Origin: Candidatus Caldatribacterium sp. | Lineage (GTDB): Bacteria > Atribacterota > Atribacteria > Atribacterales > Caldatribacteriaceae | NCBI GenBank assembly: GCA_025060675.1 | Contig: JANXBI010000046.1 | Location: forward strand, 1 to 64,000 | Length of the DNA stretch: 64,000 nucleotides | Reading direction: 5' to 3' | The notes under the pieces: model-generated | Database searches by the model: none | Told to the model about the DNA's origin: nothing | Seen by the model: only the letters and a program-made list of their open reading frames with translations | Part shown: positions 57,415 through 64,000 of the stretch, in pieces | How the letters are laid out: every line of letters begins with the position of its first letter | Numbering within the stretch: the stretch's first letter is position 1 | Translations under genes and position numbers: made by a program

Positions 57415-59261
57415 TGTCTCGCATCGTCCTCGGAGTTGTCAGCGCTCTCCTTCTTGTGGTCAGTCTTCCCTTCGCCCTGGAGAGGGTGGCAAGAGAAGAT
57501 GCCAACCGGACGGTTCTTCTTGTGGTTGACTGGGATGATGTGGAGTGGTTTGCCCGCACAAAGGGCGTAGATCCTCTGAGTCTTGCCGAAGACCTTAAAA
57601 AGGCTGGCTTTACGGTTTTTGGGGTGAGTGAGTGGTCGTTGAAGGCCTTGCGGAATCGGGGTATCCTTGTGCCTGTCCCTCCTCCAAGTGGTGCTCCGCA
57701 GTACCTCCAGTATTTCTCCGTTGCCTCAGAAACAGTGCGGAAAGCTTTGGTGGAGCGTCTTCGGCTCCTTGGGAAGAGGGCTGAGATTTTCGGGGATGTG
57801 CTTGGGGTGAGCCTCCTTCCTGAAGAGGAGGAGAAAGTTGGTCTTGGATGGAACAGAGGTGTCATACAGGATCTTAAAGAACGTGGGTTTTCTGTTATCC
57901 TTCGACCATACAATTACCTTGATGTCCCTCCTCAGGTGTTGACGCCGCTCCTTGCGGAGGATGTTTGGGAAAAAGCGCAAGGCTTCATCGCTGCAGGCGA
58001 CAGTGTTTTGGGATATGGGAACCCCGAATCTCTTAAGGTTTTGGCTTCTTTCTTGCGGGAGAAACAGAAGTTTTTTGGATATGTGGAATTCGTCGGGCAG
58101 AGGGGGGAGGATACCTTAGCACGGCTTGCTCCAGAGTGGACGCTCCGGGTGCATAGCATTCCCCCGGATGAGCTCAAGAACTTCACTCCTTCCTCGGCTC
58201 GAGATCGTTTCCTGCGGGCGTTGAGAGAACGCTCCGTCCGGGTGTTGTACATTCGCCTTTTCACCGAGCCTTCTTTTATGGGTTGGGAGAGGAACTTGTC
58301 GTACCTTGAGGCTCTCCGGAAGGATATCGAAGCGCAAGGTTTTACGTTAGGCCTTCCAACCCTTCCCCATGCACCTTTTGCTCCACCTCGATGGCTCGTT
58401 ACGCTTTATGCTGCTTTTTCGGGAATGTTTTTTGCATTGGTTATAGGTGCCCTTTTCCCTCGTACGTCTTTCTGGCTTTGGTTCAGTGTGGGGCTTGTTG
58501 GAGGGGCGCTTATCTCTTTCCAGTCTCTCTGGGGCATGAAAATCGCTGGACTTCTTGCTGGGATAGCGGTCCCGACGCTTGCGGTGTTTGTGCTCATCGA
58601 GAGTTTTGAGGTGGGGAAGGTTCTCTCTGGTGTCGGGCTCGCTTTCCTTGTTTCCTTTGCCGGAGCATGCATTATCGCGCAGGGAATGTACCACTGGCTC
58701 TTTGTCTTGCGTGTTGAGCAGTATTTTGGGGTGAAAGTCGCTCTAACCCTTCCACTCCTTTTCGTTCTCCTCTACCTTTTCCGTCGCCGTCTTCTTGGGG
58801 GAAGTATCCAGGATGTTCTCCTTGGAGGGCTGCGACGTTTTGAGGTGCTCATTCTCGCCTTTCTCAGTGTTGCCTTTGCGCTTTACCTCATGCGTTCTGG
58901 GAATTTTCCCCTCCTTGGTGCAGGAGAGCTGGAGAATCGGATGCGGGTTTTTCTGGAACGAGTACTTCTGGCTCGTCCCCGTACCAAGGAATTCCTCATT
59001 GGATATCCAGCGCTTTGGCTCCTGGCAAGCTTCAGGAAAAGGGAACTTCGCCCTGTGTATCGACTGATTCTCTGGCTTGGAGTTACGGTGGGCTTTGTTA
59101 CCTTTTTGAACTCCTTCTGTCACCTCCATACGCCGCTTCTTTTCATTCTCCTTCGTTTTGCTAACGCTTTTCTCTTGAGTTTCCCAGTTTTCCTGGTGTA
59201 CTCTCTGGGCATTACCCTGGGGCTTTTACTTTGGAGAAGTATTGGTCGATGGGGAGCGTAG
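57414..59261 (+). CDS. DUF5693 multi-spanning membrane protein
   Basis: 615 residues: an N-terminal signal-anchor, a large extracytoplasmic domain (about 25-315) and about nine hydrophobic helices to the end. This is the DUF5693 family, regularly found beside csaB in Firmicutes, Synergistota and similar phyla. VDWDDVEWFARTKG and AGFTVFGVSEWSLKALRNRG are its landmarks. Function unproven; a role in envelope polymer biosynthesis or export is suspected from this constant neighbourhood. GTG start overlapping the biotin carrier stop; the next gene begins inside its end. Confidence 0.82.
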   Translation: MSRIVLGVVSALLLVVSLPFALERVAREDANRTVLLVVDWDDVEWFARTKGVDPLSLAEDLKKAGFTVFGVSEWSLKALRNRGILVPVPPPSGAPQYLQYFSVASETVRKALVERLRLLGKRAEIFGDVLGVSLLPEEEEKVGLGWNRGVIQDLKERGFSVILRPYNYLDVPPQVLTPLLAEDVWEKAQGFIAAGDSVLGYGNPESLKVLASFLREKQKFFGYVEFVGQRGEDTLARLAPEWTLRVHSIPPDELKNFTPSSARDRFLRALRERSVRVLYIRLFTEPSFMGWERNLSYLEALRKDIEAQGFTLGLPTLPHAPFAPPRWLVTLYAAFSGMFFALVIGALFPRTSFWLWFSVGLVGGALISFQSLWGMKIAGLLAGIAVPTLAVFVLIESFEVGKVLSGVGLAFLVSFAGACIIAQGMYHWLFVLRVEQYFGVKVALTLPLLFVLLYLFRRRLLGGSIQDVLLGGLRRFEVLILAFLSVAFALYLMRSGNFPLLGAGELENRMRVFLERVLLARPRTKEFLIGYPALWLLASFRKRELRPVYRLILWLGVTVGFVTFLNSFCHLHTPLLFILLRFANAFLLSFPVFLVYSLGITLGLLLWRSIGRWGA

Positions 59262-60301
59262 TACCCCTCTTTCTCCTTGGATACTACGGTTTTGGGAACT
59301 GGGGAGATGAGCTTAGTCTCCTTGCGACGCTTTGCGCTCTTGAGGATGTGGCAGGAGAACTTGGATGCTCCTTTACGTACCATGTGCTTTCCGGGAAAAG
59401 AGGAATGCCTTTTCCCCTTCCTCCGCGATGTCACCTTGTTCCAAGGTACGCGGAGGGGAAGATTCTGAGAGCACTTTGGGAGAGCACCTTCCTCGTCGTA
59501 GGTGGAGGGAGCCTCCTCCAGGATGTGACGAGTTTTCGTTCCCTTGTGTACTATGCTGCCTTCCTTGCGGTTGCGAAGGGCATGAGAAAGAAACGGATTT
59601 TTTTCGGCTGTGGGCTTGGTCCTTTTCGGAGGGCAGTCAGCGAGAGGATTGTCCGTTACCTCCTTCGGGGTTCGGAAATTTTCCTTGCCCGGGATGAGGA
59701 AACCTTGCGCTTCCTTAAACACCATGGTCTCTGTCCGGTTTCCCTCGTGGCAGACCCTGTTTTCCTCCTTTGGAGAGGAGAAGAAGCATCGCCTACGTCA
59801 CGGTTTGCCATTTTCCTCCGGAAGCAGGCACTTGCGCACAAGGGGACTCTCCTTGTGGCACTCCGCGAACTCCAACGGAGGGGTGTGGACTTAGAGTGTG
59901 TTGCTTTCCATCGGGACGAAGATTGGGAAGTGGCGTTGCTTTTTGGGGAAGAACTCGGTGTTCCGGCACGGTACTTTCAAAGCTTTGAAGAGGTATGGAC
60001 GTATTTTCAGACTCTTGGAGGCGTGCTGAGCATGCGTTTCCACCCCCTTGTCCTGGCTACGTGTTTTGGTATTCCGTGGTGTGCTCTCCATCTTGATCCG
60101 AAAATTTCCTCTTTCAGTGCCCACTGGAGGGGGAGAAATCTCTTTGCTCCCTCTGAGATCACGCCGGATGTGGTGTCTTCCTTTCTTGAGCAGTCCAGCG
60201 CCCTTCGGGAGGAAACGCTTCGTCTTCGAGGACTTTTCGTGGGGCGAGCGAGGAGTGGGAGGGAGGAGCTTGCCAGGGCTTTCCGCCGTGTCCTTGGATG
60301 A
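59249..60301 (+). CDS. csaB: CsaB-type polysaccharide pyruvyl transferase
   Basis: 350 residues of the polysaccharide pyruvyltransferase family. YYGFGNWGDELSLLATL, VVGGGSLLQDVTS and LSMRFHPLVLATCFGIP are the CsaB signatures. It adds ketal pyruvate to a cell-wall polysaccharide, which in S-layer bacteria anchors SLH-domain proteins; an S-layer or toga-like outer sheath is thus possible here. ATG 59249, nine bases after GGAGAAG, is preferred to TTG 59231. It overlaps DUF5693 by 13 bp. Confidence 0.9.
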   Translation: MGSVVPLFLLGYYGFGNWGDELSLLATLCALEDVAGELGCSFTYHVLSGKRGMPFPLPPRCHLVPRYAEGKILRALWESTFLVVGGGSLLQDVTSFRSLVYYAAFLAVAKGMRKKRIFFGCGLGPFRRAVSERIVRYLLRGSEIFLARDEETLRFLKHHGLCPVSLVADPVFLLWRGEEASPTSRFAIFLRKQALAHKGTLLVALRELQRRGVDLECVAFHRDEDWEVALLFGEELGVPARYFQSFEEVWTYFQTLGGVLSMRFHPLVLATCFGIPWCALHLDPKISSFSAHWRGRNLFAPSEITPDVVSSFLEQSSALREETLRLRGLFVGRARSGREELARAFRRVLG

Positions 60302-60302
60302 G

Positions 60303-61067
60303 ATGCGGACCGTTCGTTTTCTCGGATACCCGTTTTTTGCTGGAACTCTTGAGGAGCTTCGGGCAATCGTTGAAGAAGCGGTACGAGAAGGGAGAAAACT
60401 CCATATTATGACTGTCAATCCTGAGATGCTCGCTGTGCGTGACCGGGGTTTTCACACTATCCTAGAGCGCGCCGAAATTCGCCTTCCCGATGGCATTGGA
60501 GTGGTGTGGGGGGCGAGATTGCTCCGATGTGGGCGCCTTTTGAGGCGTCCTGGAATTGAGGTTGCTGAGGCGCTTATGGAATGGGGTCAAGAAAGGGGAT
60601 GGCGATTCTACTTTCTCGGAGCCCGGGAGTCTGTCGTCGCTCAGGCGGTGGAGAAAGTATTACGTCGGTACCCAGGTCTGTGTGTTTGTGGGTTCCACCA
60701 TGGATACTTCGAGGACGACGCTGAAGTTCTTGCTGATGTCGTTTCTGCTGCCCCGAATGTGCTCTTTGTGGGGATGGGTATTCCTCGCCAAGAAGTATGG
60801 ATTGCCCGTTACCGCGATGTTCTTCCTGCTCAGGTCTTCATGGGTGTTGGAGGGAGCTTTGATGTCTGGGCGGGGAGGTTACGACGGGCACCGTTACCTT
60901 TCCGTTTCCTTGGACTTGAATGGCTGTGGCGAGTACTGCGTGAGCCACGTAGGGTACGACGTGTCGTGCCTGCTTTTGCACGCTTTGGCATGCTCCTCAT
61001 GAGGGAGTGGTGGCGGAAGGGGTGGTATAATACCTCTCGGGTGCAGGGAAACAATGGCATTTCTTGA
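60303..61067 (+). CDS. WecG/TagA/CpsF-family glycosyltransferase
   Basis: 254 residues. LHIMTVNPEMLAVRDRGF, RLPDGIGVVWGARLL, and VLFVGMGIPRQEVWIARYRD with GVGGSFDVWAGRLRRAP match the GT26 family. It transfers N-acetylmannosaminuronic acid or a related sugar onto a lipid-linked N-acetylglucosamine, an early step in secondary cell-wall polymer synthesis, and works with CsaB. ATG 60303 lies one base after the csaB stop; the longer open frame upstream is not coding. Its 3' end overlaps ftsE by 14 bp. Confidence 0.92.
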   Translation: MRTVRFLGYPFFAGTLEELRAIVEEAVREGRKLHIMTVNPEMLAVRDRGFHTILERAEIRLPDGIGVVWGARLLRCGRLLRRPGIEVAEALMEWGQERGWRFYFLGARESVVAQAVEKVLRRYPGLCVCGFHHGYFEDDAEVLADVVSAAPNVLFVGMGIPRQEVWIARYRDVLPAQVFMGVGGSFDVWAGRLRRAPLPFRFLGLEWLWRVLREPRRVRRVVPAFARFGMLLMREWWRKGWYNTSRVQGNNGIS

Positions 61068-61725
61068 GTTCCGTGGGGTTTCTAAGATATATCCCCCGAA
61101 TGTCAAAGCTTTAGAGGACGTGACTCTCTCCATTGGGAGAGGAGAGTTCGTTTTCGTCCAAGGAGCCACAGGGGCAGGGAAGACGACGCTGCTTCGGCTC
61201 ATTACCCGGGAGGAGCGACCAACGAAAGGCGAGGTTTGGTTCTCTGGACGGCGCATTGACACACTGGATGCTCGTTTTGTACCCTTTCTCCGGCAGCATC
61301 TTGGAGTAGTTTTTCAGGATCTTGAGCTCGTTCCTGAGTGGACAGTGTATGAGCACCTCATGACGCCTCTCCTTGTCCTCGGGATGAATGGGAAAGAAGC
61401 GGTGCAGGCAACAAAAGAAATGCTGTTGATGCTTGGACTTGAGAAGAAAGGTTTCTTCCAAGTTCGCTGCCTCTCGGGGGGCGAGAAACAAAAACTCTGT
61501 GTGGGGCGGGCTCTGATTCACCGACCAAGACTTGTCCTTGCCGATGAGCCTACAGGGAATCTCGACGATGTTTCAGCAAAGAAAGTACTGGAGTTGCTTT
61601 TTGAATTCTCTCAACGTGAAAAGGCAACGGTTATTGTAGCGACGCATAACAAAATGCTTACTGAGCACTTCCCGGCTCGGGTCATTTTCTTAGAGAGAGG
61701 ACGGGTTCGGGAAGGAGAGGTGTAG
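61054..61725 (+). CDS. ftsE: Cell division ATP-binding protein FtsE
   Basis: 223 residues. Walker A GATGAGKT (37-44), signature LSGGEKQKLCVGRAL and Walker B VLADEPTGNLDD; EFRGVSKIYPPN is the usual start. FtsE powers the FtsEX complex that activates septal peptidoglycan hydrolases. The Gln-Lys variation in the signature is small. GTG of ftsX follows the stop immediately. Confidence 0.96.
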   Translation: MAFLEFRGVSKIYPPNVKALEDVTLSIGRGEFVFVQGATGAGKTTLLRLITREERPTKGEVWFSGRRIDTLDARFVPFLRQHLGVVFQDLELVPEWTVYEHLMTPLLVLGMNGKEAVQATKEMLLMLGLEKKGFFQVRCLSGGEKQKLCVGRALIHRPRLVLADEPTGNLDDVSAKKVLELLFEFSQREKATVIVATHNKMLTEHFPARVIFLERGRVREGEV

Positions 61726-62580
61726 GTGGGGCGTATCTCCCGTTACGTTCTCCGAAGACCTGGATTGTTCCTTATCGGGTTTTCGAGCGTTCTTCTCGTG
61801 TTCTTCCTTGTGAATGCCGTGTCTTTGGGGTACCTTGAGGTGGTACGGCTTCGAGAGCACTGGAGAGAACGTTTCGCGATTCGGGTCTTTTTCCGGGAGG
61901 GGATAGAGGGAGAAGCAATGCGAGCAGCCGAGCAAAGGGTTGCCGCGCTGCCTCACGTTGCCCGAGTGACGTTCGTTTCCCCTGAGGAAGCCAAGAAGCG
62001 ATTCCTTGAACGTACTGGGCTTACGCAGGAGGCAATTGGAGACGTATCCTTCCCCGCTTCCCTTGAGGTTGTCCCAAAGCGCATTGAAGAGCTTTTGGAC
62101 ATCGTTCGGGAACTCAAAGGTGATCCCTCCTTTGGAGAGATTCTCTACGGTGGGCAGGAGGTAGAGGGTTTCCTGCGTTTCTTTCGGCTTGTTCTCCGTG
62201 CGGGTGGAGGGTTTCTCTTAGGGATTGTAGGCTTTGGTGTGTTCGTCATAGTCGTTGTGACAGCCTTCTCGGTGCAACTGAAGAGGAAAGAAATCGAGGT
62301 CTTTTCCCTTGTGGGGGCAACAAGGGGCTTTGCCCTTTCCCCTTTGCTCCTTGAAGGATTTCTCTTCAGCCTTTGTGGTGGTGTGGGAGCGTACCTCTGC
62401 ACAGTATTCTTTGTGATGCCTCTTGTTCGCCTTATGGGAGAAGTTTTCCCTGGTTTTCTTTGGGTTCAGGTTGAGGAGTTGCTCCTTCCTTTCCTTGTTC
62501 TGGACCTCCTTGGGGGGTGCGGGATGGGGATGCTTGGAACCTCTCTCGGGTACTGGGGGGTGCGACGACGCATACGATGA
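61726..62580 (+). CDS. ftsX: Cell division membrane protein FtsX
   Basis: 284 residues with one N-terminal helix (about 13-35), a periplasmic domain (about 36-165, with VTFVSPEEAKKRFLERTG, an FtsX landmark) and three C-terminal helices. It transmits FtsE ATP hydrolysis across the membrane to a coiled-coil activator, encoded next. GTG start with GAAGGAGAGG upstream. It overlaps the next gene by 4 bp. Confidence 0.95.
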   Translation: MGRISRYVLRRPGLFLIGFSSVLLVFFLVNAVSLGYLEVVRLREHWRERFAIRVFFREGIEGEAMRAAEQRVAALPHVARVTFVSPEEAKKRFLERTGLTQEAIGDVSFPASLEVVPKRIEELLDIVRELKGDPSFGEILYGGQEVEGFLRFFRLVLRAGGGFLLGIVGFGVFVIVVVTAFSVQLKRKEIEVFSLVGATRGFALSPLLLEGFLFSLCGGVGAYLCTVFFVMPLVRLMGEVFPGFLWVQVEELLLPFLVLDLLGGCGMGMLGTSLGYWGVRRRIR

Positions 62581-63746
62581 AGTTTGCCTTATGGGTACTG
62601 TGGTTGGTTTCTGCCCTTCTTTCCCTTTCACCTCTTTGGGCGCAAAACTCCCTCGAAGAGGAAATCGCTTTGCAGACCAAGAAGCTTGAAGAGCTCAAAC
62701 GGGAAGGAACCCGTCTTGAGAGCGAACTCAAGAAAATCCTCTCCAGTACTAAGGACCTCTCGGGGGAACTTGCCAGAATCGAGAGGCAGATCATGGGTAC
62801 TGAGAGAGACATCGCTCAGTCTCGAGAGCGGATTCTCGCTCTTGAAAAGCAGCGGAAAGCCCTTGAGAACGAAATCGGCAAACTCTCCCAAGGTATTCTC
62901 AAGGAGAAGAGCAACCAAGAGGCTATCGCTTGGGTGGTTCAGAGGGAAAGTACGACGTTCCTCGGTGATCTTTTGGCGGGGATTCCCCCAAGTGAGCGGG
63001 AGAGTGTCGTGTCCCTGGCGGTTCGGTGTCTTGGCGAGAAGCATCAACGGATTGAGGAAGCCTTGGTTCGTCAGGGGGATTTGGCGCGGAAACTCGAGGA
63101 GCTTAAGCAACGCATCCGTCTTGAAGTGGTGCTCAAGGAGAAGCTGGTTCTTGAGAACAAGCGTCTTGCTGAACTCAAAAAGGCCCGGGGGGAAATCCTC
63201 CGTCGACTCGAGGGTGAAAAGGCTCGCCTTGAGAGGAATCGCCAAGAACTCTTGCAAGCCCAGAGGAATCTTGAGGGGACCATTGCGAAGCTCCGGGAGG
63301 AGCTCGCCAAAAGACGTGCTCTTGTTCGTCCTCCACAAGTTCCGGTTAAACGGGGAAAGCTTTTCTGGCCCGTGCAGGGTGGAACCATTTTCCGTCCTTT
63401 TGGAGAACGGAAGGATGCTCGCTATGGGATCACGTTCTACAATCCTGGCATTGACATCGCCTGTCCCAGGGGGACACCGGTGTACGCTGCAGCTGATGGG
63501 GTAGTGATTCTGGCAAGCACCATCCGGGGATATGGGAAGACGATCGTCATCGACCATGGGAATGACCTTGTGACCGTGTACGCCCATCTTGGAGAAATTC
63601 GCGTGCGGGCAGGTGACGAGGTCCAAGGTGGACAAGTCATTGCCCTCAGCGGAGACTCTGGTCTTGTGGAACGGCCAGTGGTACACTTTGAGGTGCGAGT
63701 GGGAACAAGTGCCCGTGAGGAGGATCCTCTCCTCTGGCTTCAGTAG
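62577..63746 (+). CDS. EnvC-like murein hydrolase activator (degenerate LytM/M23 domain)
   Basis: 389 residues: a signal peptide (1-22, ending WAQ), a long coiled coil (about 25-260) and a C-terminal M23/LytM fold (about 275-388). Two metal ligands are lost: the usual HxxxD is N289-P-G-I-D293, and the usual HxH is V368-V369-H370. A dead LytM domain behind a coiled coil is how EnvC looks, which does not cut peptidoglycan itself but activates amidases under FtsEX control; the ftsEX-envC order supports this. The ATG overlaps the ftsX stop. Confidence 0.9.
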   Translation: MKFALWVLWLVSALLSLSPLWAQNSLEEEIALQTKKLEELKREGTRLESELKKILSSTKDLSGELARIERQIMGTERDIAQSRERILALEKQRKALENEIGKLSQGILKEKSNQEAIAWVVQRESTTFLGDLLAGIPPSERESVVSLAVRCLGEKHQRIEEALVRQGDLARKLEELKQRIRLEVVLKEKLVLENKRLAELKKARGEILRRLEGEKARLERNRQELLQAQRNLEGTIAKLREELAKRRALVRPPQVPVKRGKLFWPVQGGTIFRPFGERKDARYGITFYNPGIDIACPRGTPVYAAADGVVILASTIRGYGKTIVIDHGNDLVTVYAHLGEIRVRAGDEVQGGQVIALSGDSGLVERPVVHFEVRVGTSAREEDPLLWLQ

Positions 63747-63761
63747 AACGAGGTGAACACG

Positions 63762-64000
63762 GTGGATACGAAAAAGGTTATGGTACGGGTGCTTTTTGGG
63801 GTTCTTCTTGTTGTCTGTGTGGCCTTTCTCCTTGTGACGGAGCGGTCGTTCCGGGCTTTCGGATTAGGGAAAGAAAGAGATTTCGAGAACTGGGAACCCC
63901 TCTTTGAGACTATTTCCCTCATTCGAGAGAAGTTCTACTCTGAGACGCCTCTTGATGAAGAGAAACTCCTTGAAGAAGCCATTCGGGGGGTTCTTCGGGC
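63762..64000 (+). CDS. N-terminal part of a C-terminal processing peptidase (S41), partial
   Basis: Runs off the end of the window. Visible: an N-terminal membrane helix (VLFGVLLVVCVAFLLV) and EPLFETISLIREKFYSETPL, then LLEEAIRGVLR, the standard lead into a Ctp/S41 protease. PDZ and catalytic parts are outside. GTG 63762 is used; GTG 63753 in frame is possible. It follows ftsE-ftsX-envC, a common order. Confidence 0.8.
   Translation, partial: MDTKKVMVRVLFGVLLVVCVAFLLVTERSFRAFGLGKERDFENWEPLFETISLIREKFYSETPLDEEKLLEEAIRGVLR

Noticed and set aside
62628..63686. Minus-strand open frame of 352 codons inside the EnvC-like gene
   Set aside because: Antisense of a coiled-coil gene, where opposite-frame openings are expected; no motif.

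Overview
The window (64 kb, roughly 52-53% GC by eye, genes packed with 0-30 bp gaps or overlaps) looks like a chromosome segment of an anaerobic, probably thermophilic, diderm bacterium. A second membrane is shown by flagellar P- and L-ring genes (flgA, flgH, flgI) and an LPS-export set (LptC-, LptA-, LptB- and LptF/G-like). Rubredoxin, a hemerythrin, an encapsulated ferritin, 2-hydroxyacyl-CoA dehydratase-type proteins and a methylmalonyl-CoA decarboxylase-type set fit a fermentative anaerobe. Atribacterota (OP9, Caldatribacterium-like) is my best guess, with Synergistota or a relative as alternatives; this is inference from gene content. I see no tRNA, rRNA, CRISPR or insertion sequence.

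Layout. 1-2561: end of a dipeptide/oligopeptide-type ABC transporter fused in operon with a GH3 glycosidase, then a strong terminator. 2838-7259: a complete BMP-type nucleoside ABC importer. 7260-7810: no intact gene, possibly a decayed ORF. 7811-9796: UPF1/IGHMBP2-type helicase. 15275-9771 (minus): LacI regulator, GH4 glycosidase and a sugar ABC importer under a near-consensus promoter that abuts a LacI-type operator. 17646-15632 (minus): UPF0104 membrane protein, ZIP metal transporter, rubredoxin.

17813-34548 (plus): about 16.7 kb of unbroken co-directional genes: metG, a tRNA-binding protein, tatD, flgF-flgG-flgA-flgH-flgI-flgJ-yvyF, a near-perfect sigma-28 promoter, flgM-flgN-flgK-flgL-fliW-csrA, a thioredoxin-rhodanese fusion, the Lpt genes and DUF3084. 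38651-34516 (minus): NAD-type isocitrate/isopropylmalate dehydrogenase family, B12-binding radical SAM protein, fumarylacetoacetate hydrolase family, AEC permease. 38746-41528 (plus): double-domain KaiC-like ATPase with a pseudo-receiver/PAS/HD-GYP protein. 45368-41498 (minus): acyl-CoA synthetase, small membrane protein and two 2-hydroxyacyl-CoA dehydratase-family proteins. 45448-48373 (plus): tandem-HD protein, hemerythrin, RlmI-type methyltransferase. 48417-50086: Rrf2 regulator, encapsulated ferritin, encapsulin.

50087-50675 has no convincing gene but holds a nested series of inverted repeats that could be a large structured RNA. 50676-64000 (plus): secA, prfB with its programmed frameshift, a P-loop/Asp23-like fusion, carboxyltransferase, small subunit and biotin carrier, DUF5693, csaB, wecG/tagA, ftsE, ftsX, a degenerate LytM (EnvC-like) activator, and the start of a C-terminal processing protease. 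The last part couples secretion, translation termination, envelope polymer synthesis and cell-wall hydrolysis control.
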